Positions 1-12,812 of a stretch of 64,000 bases of DNA are shown here, in pieces. Origin of the DNA: Diphasiastrum complanatum. Lineage: Eukaryota > Streptophyta > Lycopodiopsida > Lycopodiales > Lycopodiaceae. Under the pieces are notes generated by a model. That model saw nothing but the letters and a program-made list of their open reading frames with translations, was not told the DNA's origin and did no database searches. Within the stretch, counting starts at the first letter, position 1. Each line of letters opens with the position of its first letter. Made by a program: the position numbers and the translations under genes. The stretch spans positions 11,099,634 to 11,163,633 of the forward strand of contig CM055114.1 in assembly GCA_029204225.1 (NCBI GenBank), read 5' to 3'.

Positions 1-496
1 GATCATTCAAGATCCAATCCAAGTCCCAAATCTTTGGTTACAAAAAGGAGCAAACCAACAATCCTACCAATGTAGAAAAATCAGCATCTACATACAAAAT
101 GAGATGCAAACTCTAAGAGATATTGATCAAACATGAACCAAAACATAAAATATGTTTGCTGTCCGTACAATTACAGTATCCTACTGTATTTCACACGTGT
201 GGAACCGAAAATAGCAATAAATGATCATTCTACACATAGAATTGCAAGATAACACCAAGATAGTGCACCAATGAGTAGTAAAACCCAAAGAGAACCATGT
301 ATAGTGATGAAATGAGAGATAGAAGAGAGAATATGTGTCTCTCCATGAGTTACATCCTTTTATAGAGTTTCCAAACCCTATTTGGCCACTTGGCTTTCCC
401 TCCAAAATGTAAACCCTACTATTTTTGTGTCTAGATTCAATGTACCCAAAGTTCAAATTTGAATCTCTCTCAAACTCGACTACCAACTTTCCCACA
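1..496 (-). mobile_element. Copia LTR, family A, inverted partial copy
   Basis: This is the reverse complement of the LTR at 3625-4079, matching along most of its length. The LTR start (TGTGGGAAAG) is at 496 and the window begins about 15 bases before its 3' end, so any primer-binding site lies outside. It contains the CACACGTG core at 190-201. Whether it is a solo LTR or one end of a larger element cannot be seen. Confidence 0.8.
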
Positions 497-639
497 CTTT
501 CCAAAAGTGTTTATTGAATGTATTTTAAACTAATATAACTTCAAAAAGTTTATCTCTAAGTCTAAAATGAGTTTTGGCCTCTTATTGACAATTTACCAAA
601 ATGTGACTAAACTAGACTAAACTAGTTGAAATCTCTCAC

Positions 640-3300
640 AATCTGTTGGTTGATTACCTTTGTCAATTGGGTTGCTTGTGCAGCAACGGCAGTATATGCA
701 ACCTGGTAGCAAGGGACCTCGCTCTCTAACTGGTATGATTCAGCTTTGGTGGTTGCCAAATGTCATTTAACACTTGTCTTTCAACATTTCATATTCTACA
801 GTTTCTCTAGTCCTACCAATAAGATTTTTCAACAGCTTCTATCCAAATTGAGTACTGGATTTAGTTGGTTTTCTGGAATGATTTGATAAGAAACGACGAG
901 CTTTGGATCCTCCTATATTTGGTTTGCATGGGATATTTCATGTTTTCCCTGAAAGCTTCTCGTCCTTTTGTATTTTAATGTGTCCTTTATGAAGTCCCGC
1001 TTTTGATAAAACTTCTTCCAATCGAGCTATTGCCTTTTTGGCTAATGACTCTGGCTTAGTATTCCAAGCAAACCAAATATGAAGGTATATCAATTTTTTG
1101 ATAATTCTATTCTCTCCATGTAGTGTACAAATGTGAACATTTTTAGGCGAAATCGGAAATACTGGTTTCCAAGTCGGATCTTCTATATCCCTTGAAACTC
1201 TCGTGCTCTTCGACATGTCATGTGTAGTTTTCATGCAATAGAGACATGGATGTTTTGAATTTGCTCCATGTGAAACGTTAAACATGCACTTCAACAACTT
1301 CAGGTCTCCAGCCAAATGCCATTCCACCTTAAAATCACCTATTCTAGGAACATTGAGTGGTGTGTCGCTCATATGATTCTTAATTATCTCTGGATATTCT
1401 GTTTTACTAAAAATCCAAAATAGAATGTCATGATCTTCTTTTAAAATCTTTTTGAAACACAAAATCATGAACTATTTTAACAGAATTGAACTCAGACCTA
1501 TAATAACAAAACAATATTAGCCTAAAAACAAAACCATTAATTCTCGAAATGAATTAGTAGTACTCAATAGAATAGATTTAAACCTGAAAAGCTACCAACC
1601 ACCAAATATTATTTTCGGACTGCACGCTGAATCAAGACTCTCCGAGTTTATCGTATTGCTTAATGATCTATTCATAAGTGTAACACTAGCCCTTTCCAGC
1701 TTTTGTCTCTTTATTACTTCTGATTCATCTAACTTGAGAACTAATATCAATTTTTCAACACTTTCATTTGTGATTCCATAAAACTTAACAATAAATCTCA
1801 GTAAATGATTCAGATCTACAACCATATTGTTGGTGGAATCATATGACAAAGTGCCATGTTTTGAGTTATAAATTTCATTGATATGGTAAGGAATACCAAT
1901 GATGTTTTGCAAACCCCTGTTTAGCATATCCCTCTCTAATTTGATTCGAACGGGCTGGGGAATAGGAAATTTTTTTATATGTACTTGTCCAAATGCCTCT
2001 TTGATAATTGTAAACATTGTGTCATATGCATCCCTGCTAATACCAGAATAATCACATGCTCCTTGTATCAATTTTTAGTCAATGATCTTGTCGACTTCGC
2101 CCATAAGGGCCTCTGCAATCTTGGACTTGATTCGAGAATATCGTTGATTTCCTAGTAGACTCGTCATTGACTTGGCTGTAAGTGCTGCACTCAAAGACTT
2201 TCCAATCATGTCCTTGTCTTTCAGATTTTCATTGGTGACTAAAGCTGATCTGCAAAATAAAAACAAGATTTAGAAAAAAAACAATTCACAACCATTAATG
2301 TGCTAGATGAAACAAAACACATGAATAGTTTAAAACATAATCTTACTTGAAAGCATATATTCTTTTTTTTCATTGACCCCCACTTGTTGAAAGCTCGTCA
2401 ATACTTTTTAAAATAACTCTTTTTCGCTTATTGTTCAATATTTTCTTCCGTAATGTGTTTACTTCTACATTTATTTGACAATATGAGGTACACAATGTTT
2501 GTACATTTAGTTTCATATTGTTAGTTTCTTGGTTAAGGTTTAATATAATATCTTGCAAATGAGAATTATCTATCTTCAAGATTTCATTCTCTTCTTTTGT
2601 TTGCAAAAAGAAGAGTTTCTTTTTCTCTGTAGTCAGTAAGCAAACCATTCAACATATTTTCCAAACAACGGATATTTGTCATTGAATTACTAATGCCATA
2701 ACTTTTCAATCTTTCACAATAATCCAATAGACCATTGTGTCATTCACACAAAAACAGTATGAGTTGTGTGACCGATCTAAAATTTGGATGTTGCATTGAG
2801 CTTGGATCGATTGGATACAAACTTTCATCAACCCATAGATCACAATGTTTCTTGTCTTCCATCCTTTGGTGAGCTGGTAAGGTGGATCCTTTCAGATTTT
2901 TTCTCGATAGTGGAGCATATTCTGTGGAAAGATCAATATGGAGATGATATTTAGACATCTTAATAATTGATAGATTAATCTAGTAGAAAACCAACATGTT
3001 ATATATCTTGTAAGCTATTAAAACTCGTCTTAATTAAAAAAAAAAATTCATTGAAAAAGTTTGAAATGACCTTGGCGCTCTTTTTGATCCATCAAATTCC
3101 ATATTTCTTGCTTTATATGCAAAATCAAAGCTTTGCAGTTATGAGCAAAATATTTTTTCAATACATGTGTTTTGAAATTGCAAAAGTTTAAAAATAACCT
3201 TGCCGCTCCATTTGATCCAACACACTCTGTATTTTCTGAATTGCAAAAATTTAGATTCATGTTGGCACTCATTGTGATCCAAAATATTCAAAGTTTATTG
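640..3300 (-). pseudogene. Decayed multi-exon transposase-like gene
   Basis: Reading leftwards there are a Cys/His-bearing N-terminal part (2740-3272), a Leu/Asn-rich coiled-coil-like stretch (2370-2648), a block near 2075-2266, a block at 1592-2071, and a block at 938-1468 containing GDLKLLKCMF...GANSKHPCLYC. The last resembles the Asp-plus-Cys-x2-Cys region of DDE-type transposase-like proteins of eukaryotic DNA transposons; that link is an inference and I cannot name the superfamily. Plausible splice sites survive: a TTTTTATTTTGCAG acceptor near 2251, a GTAAGA donor near 2344, and a GTAGCTTTTC donor near 1594. In-frame stops occur near 2739, 2374, 2073 and 1473, so the copy is not functional. 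No terminal repeats were identified. Confidence 0.5.
3049..3290. repeat. Imperfect threefold repeat
   Basis: A motif of the form cttg(g/c)cgctc(t/c)-tttgatcca recurs near 3070, 3200 and, weaker, 3265, at the 5' end of the transposase-like gene. It looks like a diverged local duplication of roughly 120 bp. Confidence 0.4.
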
Positions 3301-3429
3301 CCATGATTTTCAAATCGATAAGACTGTTTTCCTTTGATGTGAACACTATGAGTAGATGGAAAGAAAACTTTGATGTGCAATATGATTTGCATTTACATGA
3401 GAAGTTATGCTAGTTAATAGTAGAAAATA

Positions 3430-3624
3430 GAATCTTGAAGTATGGACCCCACGCGTTGCGGCTACCCAACTTCCAGTTAACTACATACGTTACTAGTGAG
3501 GTAAAGTCATCAGAGTTGTGCGGGCAGACCAAAAACTCAGTCGGAGTTTTAAAATCCGACGATTTTCTCTCTCTTATGTGGCATTTCTTAGACAGCCCTT
3601 TTGGGCCTTGGAACTCCTCTAATG
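3430..3624. repeat. MITE-like right end
   Basis: The stretch ends with AACTCCTCTAATG at 3612-3624, the same terminus as the MITE at 23019-23394, and the preceding bases (ttttgggcc ttgg) are also similar. No matching left terminus was found. It directly abuts the truncated 5' end of the LTR at 3625. Confidence 0.4.
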
Positions 3625-4079
3625 ATTGAATTTAGACCCAAAAATAGTAGGGTTTACATTTTGGAGGGAAAGCCAAGTGGGCAAATAGGGTTTGAACACT
3701 CTATAAAAGGATGTAACTCGTGAAGAGACACATCTTCTCACTTCTCTCTCTCATTTCATCATTATACATGGTTCTCTTTGGGTTCTACTACTCACTGGTG
3801 CACTCTCATGATGTTATCTTGCAATTCTATGTGTAAAATGATCATTTATTGCTATTTTCAGTTCCACACACGTGAAATATAGTAGGGTACTGTAATTGTA
3901 TGGACAACAAACATATTTTATGTTTTGGTTTATGTTTGATCAGTATCTCTTAGAGTTTGCATCTCATTTTGTATGTAAATGCTGATTTTTCTACATTGGC
4001 AGGATTGTTGGTTTGCTCCTTTTTGTAACCAAAGATCAGGGACATGGATTGGATCTTGAATGATTTGAAATCCTTCACA
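3625..4079 (+). mobile_element. Copia 5' LTR, family A, 5'-truncated
   Basis: Same sequence as 1-496 in opposite orientation, but the first ~60-80 bp of the LTR are missing. It has a TATA-like CTATAAAAGG near 3701, a CACACGTG core near 3867, and ends in CA directly before a primer-binding site. Confidence 0.85.
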
Positions 4080-4091
4080 TGGTATCAGAGC
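4080..4091 (+). other. Primer-binding site
   Basis: TGGTATCAGAGC, the initiator-tRNA-Met complement usual for plant Copia elements, directly follows the LTR ending in ACA. Confidence 0.9.
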
Positions 4092-4593
4092 TATTGTGTT
4101 TTATGTTATGAAAGGATCAGCCTTATTTAACAAGGATCTGATGTAGGTTAAAACTCAATATAGGGTTATATATTTGATCAATTCTGACTTGGTTTACTGG
4201 ATTTAGATGATTTTTGGTGCATTAGGAAGGTCTCATTGAAGGCTACAAGATGATATATCAAGTTTTTAAAAATTGCATATAGAATTTGAGATATTCATTT
4301 CTTTTGTGATTTTTTCAAAACCCTCATTTTGATTGGATCTCTAGTTTGTGAGGTTATTGAACTTCATTTGAGTGTGTTCAATCTTAGGAAGTGACAAGAA
4401 TCATTAGATTGAGGATAGATCATAGTTGATCAAGATTTCACTACTCTATGTGTTGATTTTCTAGTTAGAAGTGCTAGAAGAGATTTAGAGGTTCCAGATC
4501 TTTGTGATTTCTTCTTGAGTTCATTTGTTGACGTTCAAGAGAGTGATTTGTGCATTGGAACAGGTTGAAAGAAGAAGATCAAGTCATTGCAAG

Positions 4594-5085
4594 ATGGCTA
4601 CAAGTGGTGGATTCATGTTGGAAGGCAGTGATAGGCTTACCTCAAGTAACTATTCATTGTGGAAAGTGAGGATGGAATCACTTCTTGAAATAAATGATGT
4701 TTTGGATATTGTTGTAGGTTTGGAGGAGAGACCAGAAATCAACAAGATCAAGTGAGGTATGACAAGAGAGCTAAAAGAGTTCTACACATGATCAAGATGA
4801 ATGTTACCAATGAACTTCTCAAGGACGTTGGTAAGTGCACATCATCTTTGGAGGCTTGGGAAGCTTTGAAGAAGCTTTAAGAATCCAAGTCTATATCAAG
4901 AGTGCTTACTCTTAGGAGGCAAATTTTTCAAGGTTTGCAAAAGAAGGAAGAGAGTACTCATGCTTTTGTTTTGAGGGTTAAAGCATTCAATGATGAGTTA
5001 GCATATATTGATGAAAGCATTAAGGACATAGAACTTGTTCAAGTTATACTTAATGGCTTGTTGGATGTGTTGGAATTTAATCTAA
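4594..5085 (+). pseudogene. Copia gag fragment
   Basis: The N-terminus (MATSGGFMLEG...SNYSLWKVRME) and the later UBN2-type gag part (STHAFVLRVKAFNDELAYI...VQVILNGL) are clear. The frame breaks after 4755 and a stop replaces a codon near 4878. Homology to other gags in the window ends near 5085; protease, integrase and RT are absent, so this is the 5' stub of a family-A element whose LTR lies just upstream. Confidence 0.85.
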
Positions 5086-5159
5086 CTCCTACTCATCCCA
5101 ACAGCCCTTCTTCCTTCTTTGATTTTTGTTCTCTCAAATACAACATATAGAAAATGAAC

Positions 5160-5700
5160 TAATTTTTAATAGTCTGCATATTTGAGCTAATTGTCACCAC
5201 AGTTTGCATTTTTACTCAGGTTTTTCCATAGGGAGAAAACCCGACACCCGACATTGTCGCTTTTTTTTTCCTTAATTTGCAACTAAGTGTTTAGCGACAC
5301 TTATCTAAGTTGTTTTTGGGCCATTTTGGCACTTCCGGAAAAGTGACACTTTTTTGTGAAAAGGGTGAAAAATGTGACATTGCATTTTTTCTCGCAGTTT
5401 TTGACAAGCGACAATGACACAGCAGTTTTACATGGGATACTACACAGGCGACACTACAGATTTACATGAGATATTACACAGACGACACTTTGTAGAAATA
5501 TACAGTATTCCATGTACAGATTGTCTATGTCTTCACGCTCCAATAACAACTATCTAATCAGGTAGTTAATCAACTTTCAATAATCTTGTAAATGTAAAGC
5601 TAGAATAATGCAAAAAATTTTAGTTGCTATAAATGTAAATGAGCGATTAAAGATGTGAGGAGAACAGATCAGAAGTCATTGTAAGTGTCATCATATATCA
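5160..5700. other. Non-coding, no gene seen
   Basis: Contains repeated GCGACACTT / CGACACCCGACATTGTCGC-like words at 5236-5490, similar in style to CACTA sub-terminal repeats seen elsewhere in the window, but no TIR or ORF. Confidence 0.4.
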
Positions 5701-6223
5701 TCTGTCAGATATTAAATGACCAGAATGGGTCTTACAATAGCTGACTCCTTAGAATAAATGCTCATAGAGAGAGAGAGATTCAAAATGTTAGCAATTGTTT
5801 TGAACCTGTAAGTAGGATCATGCACTTATTAGCGCGACTGTATTGTGATTTGATCGTTGTGTTTACAACTTATTATACAGATTTGCTATTGTTCTAGAGT
5901 CTTTTTGCATTCTTGTTGAATGATAACTCTCACTCCTCTTACATAAACATTGTTATCAGAGAATTGTATGGTTGTCTTTGACACCTAAATTGATTCTACA
6001 TTCTCTTCATACTAGGTTATCAGTACTAGAGGATTGCATGGCTATCTCAGACGCCTAATCGTCTTTGCAATCTCTCTTTCATAGCAATCTATGACTCTTA
6101 CGCTGATAATTTGATTCAACAATTCATAAAATCCATTCTCTAAGTAATCCATGATCCTGCTATCAAGAATTCTTTGTTTCTTCAGTTGACATCAATCCAA
6201 ACGTCAACCAAAGTGGTATCAAG
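5700..6223 (+). mobile_element. Probable decayed Copia LTR and primer-binding site
   Basis: This lies just upstream of a Copia gag remnant. A variant primer-binding site (TGGTATCAAGGC, 6212-6223) follows a CA. Two related ~65 bp segments (5948-6010 and 6015-6070, each with tatcag...attg(t/c)atgg) lie inside. The 5' boundary is uncertain. Confidence 0.4.
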
Positions 6224-6399
6224 GCTGATAATTCACATTTCATCAGACCCCACAGATAGGTATCAAAGTCCACAAGAGTGGTATTAGAGCCACATATTGA
6301 TTACTAGAGTCTAGGACTTATAGTAGAACTTAACACATTTATTTGGTTCTATAGAACTAATTCATTTAGTTTGTGTTTTATCTCTGCTACTCGATTACA

Positions 6400-7160
6400 A
6401 TGGAAGGTTCAACCTCAGAGATCCGCCTCATCAACAAATTCAACGGAGATGACTTCCACATCTGAAAGTTCAAAATGAGGATGATATTGATCGAAAAGGA
6501 GCTCTGGGGTACGTCAACGATTCCATAGCCAAATTGACATAATCCGAACAACTTTGAGTTTGGGAAGCAAAGGATGGCAAGGCTCTTGCCATTGTATCCC
6601 TGAACCTAAAAGACACTCAAATTGCTTATGTATCCAACTGCACCACCTCCAAAGAAGCATGGGATCCACTTATAAGCATCTATGAGACCTCAAATGTTTC
6701 CACTCGTCTCTTCTTGAGGAAGAAGGTACTGACACTCAGAATGAGTGAAGGCACCTCAGTATATAAGTGACCATCTGAATGAGTTCTAACACTTGCTCAA
6801 CCAACTGGCTACAATAGGTTAATCTATCTCAGAAGAAAACTCTACCATGTCTCTTCTCGCCAGTATTCCATCCTCCTACGATAATTTAGTGTTGCTTCTT
6901 AGCAATACTCTTGTGCTATCTCTCCAAAAATTGATAGCAAGTCTGCTGCAGGAAGAAGTTAGGAGGAAAAGCTTGTCTACAACAACGAGTACCAAATCCA
7001 TGGCACTCTACTCAAACAAGCAGTAGGCCAAAAAGTAAAAAGGCTTCAAGCATAAGAAGACAAAGACAGAACAATCAGCTATTTAGCAGATACTGCAAAA
7101 GAACCAACCACAACATAAATGATTGTCACATCCTCAAGCATAATAAAGCAAGGAAGTAAA
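6400..7160 (+). pseudogene. Decayed Copia gag with zinc-knuckle remnant
   Basis: The ATG at 6400 opens a gag start (LINKFNGDDFHI) in which a TGA at 6463-6465 sits where related gags have Trp. Several further breaks follow. Near 7081-7157 a CCHC zinc knuckle is still legible (RYCKRTNHNINDC), but its first Cys is Ser. The same knuckle type occurs in minus-strand Copia-3 at about 34270, so both belong to the Tnt1-like branch. Confidence 0.75.
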
Positions 7161-7689
7161 TGCAGCAGCAGCAAGAAGACAATTCTGATACAATTAGATG
7201 TTTCCAAGATGATGATAAAGCACTCCTAGTACAAGATCAACCCAGTAGAGATGCCCATGACGTCATGCAAAGACTCTTCACTACACTCACAACTACAAAA
7301 TCAAAGTATATCTTCTTTGGTGACTCCAGTTCACATCAAGTCAAAGGCCAAGGCTCCATTTGACTACAATTCTCTGAAGGCAGGTCTCTTTGGTGGTCTC
7401 TTTGGTGGCATCATAACTAGAAGAAACACCCAATCGACAAAGACAACTCGATTTCAATGCCAATGAGCCCCCTTTGCATTCTCAATGAATTTGGTTCATC
7501 ATTAATATTCCAAAAATTCATTGCATGATTTAGGGTTTCCTCATGGTATAGTTCTTTATTTTCTTTCCCATGGGTTTACCAAAGTTTAGGGTTCCTTATT
7601 GTTGTTTAAAGTTTAGGGTTTATTGCTATTTATAGATGAAAATGTATCTATATACTAGTATTGTCCCTGTAGCTATGACTCAGTATCTC

Positions 7690-7772
7690 TCTCTCACACA
7701 CACACGCAAGCGCGCGCACACACACACACACACACAAACACACACACCTACACACACACACACACACACACA
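7690..7772. repeat. (CA)n microsatellite
   Basis: Interrupted CA/CG-CA dinucleotide run with short AAACAC and CCTA interruptions. Confidence 0.95.
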
Positions 7773-7997
7773 TGAAGACAAAAAAAAAAGAGAATATTAT
7801 AGAGTGCTAATCAAAACTCCCCACCCATACGACTGTATATCCTAGAATGTCACCACATGCTCCATCCCTATGACATTTGATTTTTCTTGTGGAACTTTCA
7901 ACAAGAAATATTTACAACCATGCCTTTAACACAAGAAAACAAGGGCTATACACCTTTCTAGAATTGGGAGTGTTGATTACCTTTAACTCTTTCATGA

Positions 7998-8001
<4 letters not shown>

Positions 8002-8085
<84 letters not shown>
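8002..8085. repeat. (CT)n microsatellite
   Basis: Uninterrupted CT dinucleotide run of about 84 bp, in the first unit of the tandem array. Confidence 0.97.
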
Positions 8086-8089
<4 letters not shown>

Positions 8090-8361
8090 CTTTTCATCAT
8101 TCTCTATGATCTCTAGATATATACTCTACAAAACATTATATAAAAACACTCAAAATTGCAAGTTCAACGAAAAAAAACAACTCAAAATTGCAATTAAAAA
8201 AACAACTAAAAATTGCAAGTTCAACCAAAAAAAAATTAGAAATAATACTGCAGATCCTCGGAACAGACCTCGGAACAGACGCTTGTATATTGTCTAGAAT
8301 AGATCTGCCTATTTCAAGGTCAATTCCGACCCCTAAATTATTCACTCTTGGAAAAAAAATT

Positions 8362-8478
<117 letters not shown>

Positions 8479-9197
8479 CTTATAAACAACATCAAATTTT
8501 GTAAGTCTGAAATCTGACTAAACCATACCTACAACATGAAGCACAAACTAGTAAGCATGAAACATAAACTAATGGCATCATACTTAGCTAATTACCATGA
8601 AACTTTGATCTTTGAGGACAAGAGCATGAAACATAAATTAATATATAACACAAAGCGTAAACTAGTAGCATGAAACACACACACGTGCACACACACACAC
8701 ACAGAAAAGAAAAGAGAACATTATAGAGTGTTAATCAAAACTCCCAAAACATACGATTATATCCTATTCCATAATGTCACCACATGCTCCCTCCCTGTGG
8801 CATTTGGCTTTTCTTGTGGAACTTTCAACAAGAACCATGCCTTTATAATGCAAGCTACACACCTTCCTGGAATTGGGAGTGTTGATTATCTTTAATTCTT
8901 TCATGATCTCTCTCTGTCTCTCTCTCTCTCTCTCTCTCATTTCCTTTCTTCTCATTCTCTATCTCTAGATATATACTCTACAAAACACTATAATATACAA
9001 GCACTCAAAATTGCAAATTTAACACAAAGAGCAACGAAAAAACCAACTAAAAATTGCAAGTTCAAAACAAAAAATCAGAAATGATACTGTAGGTCCTCGG
9101 AACATGCACTGGTATATAGTCTGTGGAACAGATCCGCCTATTCTAAGGTCAATTTCAACCCCTGGATTATGCACTCTTGGGAAAAAATTTTACACTT

Positions 9198-9318
<121 letters not shown>

Positions 9319-9779
9319 TCTTATAAGCAACATCAAATCTTATAAGCCTGAAACCTGACCAAAGCATGAAACATAAACAAATATATAACACATAAACTAA
9401 GATACTATGAACTAAAGAAACATTAACTAGTGAGCATGAAACATAAACTAATGGTATCATACTTTAAACTGATTATCATGAAACGTTAAGCTTTGAGAAA
9501 AAAAACATGAAACATAAGCTAAACATAATGCATAAACATAAACAAAAATATAAAGCAAGACTAAGGGAGCACACACACACATGAAGGGCAAATCAACACT
9601 CCCAAACCATACAATTATATCCTATTCCAGAATGTCACCACATGCTCCCTCCCTGTGGCGTTTGGGATTTCTTGCGGAACTTCAAACAAGAAATATTTGG
9701 ACCACGCCTTTAACGGAAGAAAACAAGGGCTACACACCTTCTTAGAATTTGGACTGTTGATTACCTTTAACTCTTTCAT

Positions 9780-9814
<35 letters not shown>

Positions 9815-10369
9815 TTTCTTTTCCTCTCTCATTCTCAATCTCTCTCCACCTCTCTCTTATTCTTCATCCTTCCATTACCTCTTCATCTCTCTTTATTAAA
9901 CCAAAGATGAAACGTATACATAACAACATGAAACTAACACCATTGAAGTAACGTAAATTAATAAGCATAAGCAAACAAGCTAACAAATACGAATGAAACT
10001 AGCTAACTACGAACTCATGGTTAAAATAGATCTACTCATCACAGTTAAAAAATTTGCTTAAAAAACCACCTAAACTAAACAAATTCACAGATCTGTCATT
10101 TGAAAGCTCAAAAAAATCTAAATAGAGATCGGAACATACGTCGAAATAAGCACTAGTATATTGTTTAAAACAACATTGTGCATTCCGACTTCCATTCCGA
10201 CCATGTAAGTACCTGGGATCTACTACATAATGTGCATCTCAACTGCTGGCCCAGAATCAACAAAGAAGCCTACAAAACAAAAACCAATATTGAAGGTCTT
10301 AAGTATATTACCACAAAGCACAACAATATCCGTTGCGATTTGCGACGTGAATCACACATTTAATTTTTT

Positions 10370-10830
10370 TTTAATTTGTCGTGGACGTCGAAAAAACACA
10401 TTGCTATAAGGTCGTCGGAATCCGATGTCCCTAAAATCCGTCGCAATTCGACACACATAAGCTGTCAAAATTCGCAGCCACACTTCTTGGTCGATGGAAG
10501 TGAATCCGACGTCCGACGTGGACATCGGAATGCAACATCCAAAGATGTCACTTGCGATCCGACGTGGACGTCGCAATGCAACATCCAAAAGGGCTATCGG
10601 ATTCCAACGTTTGTAAATCGAGAATGATCCAGAAAATTGTTCGATGGATGTTCGACGTCTATCCGATGTCTACTTAAATGTCAGATTCTAACGTCCCAGA
10701 TACACGTCGAAATCCAACGTTTGTTAACAAAATGATCAAAAATAAGGTCCGACATGTGTCTATCCAACGTGTGTCACTGACGCATTTGGATGTCGGATTC
10801 CGACATCCCAAATTAGGTAAAAAAATAAAA
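10370..10830. repeat. CACTA-type sub-terminal repeats
   Basis: Many copies of a short word (tccgacgt / ggacgtcg / gtcggattc) in both orientations. One longer unit, CCGACGTGGACATCGGAATG followed by caacatccaaa, occurs at about 10508 and again at about 10559. Dense short inverted repeats inside the ends are typical of CACTA elements, where they bind the transposase. Confidence 0.65.
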
Positions 10831-11411
10831 AAAAATACAGTAAAAACAGCGAGCACATTTTTATCGAGCTGTTCTTGGAGTTGGGTTCTTGGAGAAGCGA
10901 GGTTCATGAATTGTTTTTGAAACATTATTTTTGAGTTGCATTCAACATTTGGATCAAACAACAAGCTAAGCATGAGATACTTTTCATTCTTAGATAACTT
11001 TTCATTCTATATTTTATTGCATTATATCATGTGCATTATAAATGACAACACTTTCTTGCATTGCTTTATGCACACCATAAATTTCATTTAGATTTTTATA
11101 TAGGATGTTGATTCTTGTTTTGAAATCCGACATTGGACATGGTTTTGAATTCTTAGTTACATCAATCCACATCTCGAAATTCGACATTGCAATTTTTGAA
11201 AAAAAACCATTGCACATATAAAAGCACTGGCAATATAGCACGATCATTTGCAATAATAATATTTTTATAATATCAACCAATGTATTACAATATTGGTGCT
11301 TTGATGTCGCATGAGTCTTTCTAGATCTAACATCAACTAAAACTTATAAACCTAATCTACTTGTTGTCGTCGTGACGTCCAGTCTACATGAACACAAGCA
11401 AACAAACTACA

Positions 11412-12332
11412 TTAATATTTAATGCTTGATTGTATTAAATTGAATAAAATTGACGTCGAAATATAAACCACATTAGTATGAATACATAAACTAGTACTTA
11501 CATTTGGAGAATGACCCTCGCTCTTTAGTTTGTCGACTAATGTGTCGTATAATTTCTTGAAGGCAAATTCGTACTCCTCCTTAGTTGGCAAACGTCCATA
11601 GTCTGCCAACTATCCATGCATTCAAATTAATTTAGGGCTATGTTGGAGTAGCTAGTCATAATGCATAATAAAAAATAAAAGCATATGAAATCAAAAATAA
11701 ATTATAAGAGTAGTGTAGGTTCACTTAACATGCTTGCCTGCAATCTCGTCTTTTTGCTCGAGCCCAATCTAGGATTGCCTATCCCATGCATCCTAGCGGC
11801 TGCGACATTTTTCTGAATCTTGTATTTATCTGGTGTTCGTTCATCTGCTTTTACATGGTTCCAATCACTTCTTGAATACCATGAGGGCTTGGATTGCCCG
11901 TCCCTATAAGCTCATCGTGCCATATCACGACGATGTCTAATCCATAAGCTCATATGCTTATGAATTTCTTTCTCCTCGAATTCCTCTTCTTGTTGGAATT
12001 CGTCACAAAGGGTAGCAATAACTCGTCATTTATCGGCGGCAGGTTGTTCGGACCATTTACTAAAAAATCTATCGCCAAAATGGCGTTGGAATAGAGAATA
12101 GAGCCGGTCCAAAACCACTCTCCCTTTTCTATTGGCAATTATATTACCTTGAGGATCCATGTCATAATAAGGATTTGTGGATGATTCTTCGGTGGGGGCG
12201 GGAGCCGCGGCCCGCTTGTGAGGGATCACCCTCATCTCGACTAAGCATACTTTGCAGTTCTGCTTTTTGCTCAGGAGTTAATGATTCATATAAATTTTTA
12301 ACATAGTCTCCCGAGCTTTCACCACTGCCAGA
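11412..12332 (-). pseudogene. CACTA ORF1, Transposase_24-like, decayed
   Basis: The likely start is the ATG at 12332 (MSGSGESSGDYVKNLYE). It continues through a YYDMDPQGN segment, a WIRHRRDMA segment, and a KPSWYSRSDWNHV...NVAAARMHGIGN segment near 11750-11910, ending with a block reading GRLPTKEEYEFAFKKLYDTL (11520-11609). The W-rich segment and spacing resemble the Ptta/En-Spm plant transposase family (Transposase_24). There is a frameshift near 12235, stops near 12020 and 11920, and an apparent intron near 11620-11740. It diverges from tnp2, with about 300 bp between them. Confidence 0.5.
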
Positions 12333-12631
12333 CATCAACATGATTACTATATTCATAAACATACAATACATTACAATAAACCCTAATATATTGAAATGAA
12401 GTAGAAAAAAAATTTGACTACAGAACTTTAATGCATATTGGAGTGGGACTTTCATACCTATGATAACAAAAGAAGAGATAGATATGCGTTTAGAGCCTGC
12501 ACCAAGATGCAAAGGAATCATATAATCGGACAACGTATAAGAATTGTACTATCTAAAAATTAAAACATTAGAATCATACAATAATTTTATGTTATTTGTA
12601 TTTTGTACTTGTCCATGTATGCATTTTATTA

Positions 12632-12812
12632 CAACGAGATCAGTCTAGCAATGAAGACACTACTCAAGTTAACAGGGTAAGTGATAAACATGCATGTTTT
12701 CTTATTCCAAAAGACTTTGTTATTATAAGTTAAACTATTGTGCTAAAGTGACATGTACTTGATTTTTGTTTCTCGTAGAAAAATTATTTTCAAAATAAAA
12801 TATGGTGCACAT
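12632..12812 (+). pseudogene. CACTA tnp2, 5' fragment with intron
   Basis: An ATG near 12652 opens a short exon ending at a GTAAGTG donor (12679). A TTTCTCGTAG acceptor near 12778 begins the next exon, which reads KNYFQNKIWCTC and continues across Copia-1 into CLKC (18868 on). Paired Cys residues of this kind occur at the N-terminus of tnp2 transposases. Confidence 0.5.
12808..12812. other. Target-site duplication, left (CACAT)
   Basis: CACAT directly precedes the TG of the Copia-1 5' LTR and recurs directly after its 3' LTR at 18868-18872. Confidence 0.9.

Noticed and set aside
11014-11280. 88-codon minus-strand ORF
   Set aside because: No recognised domain; lies in the CACTA non-coding flank. 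Could at most be a remnant of ORF1.
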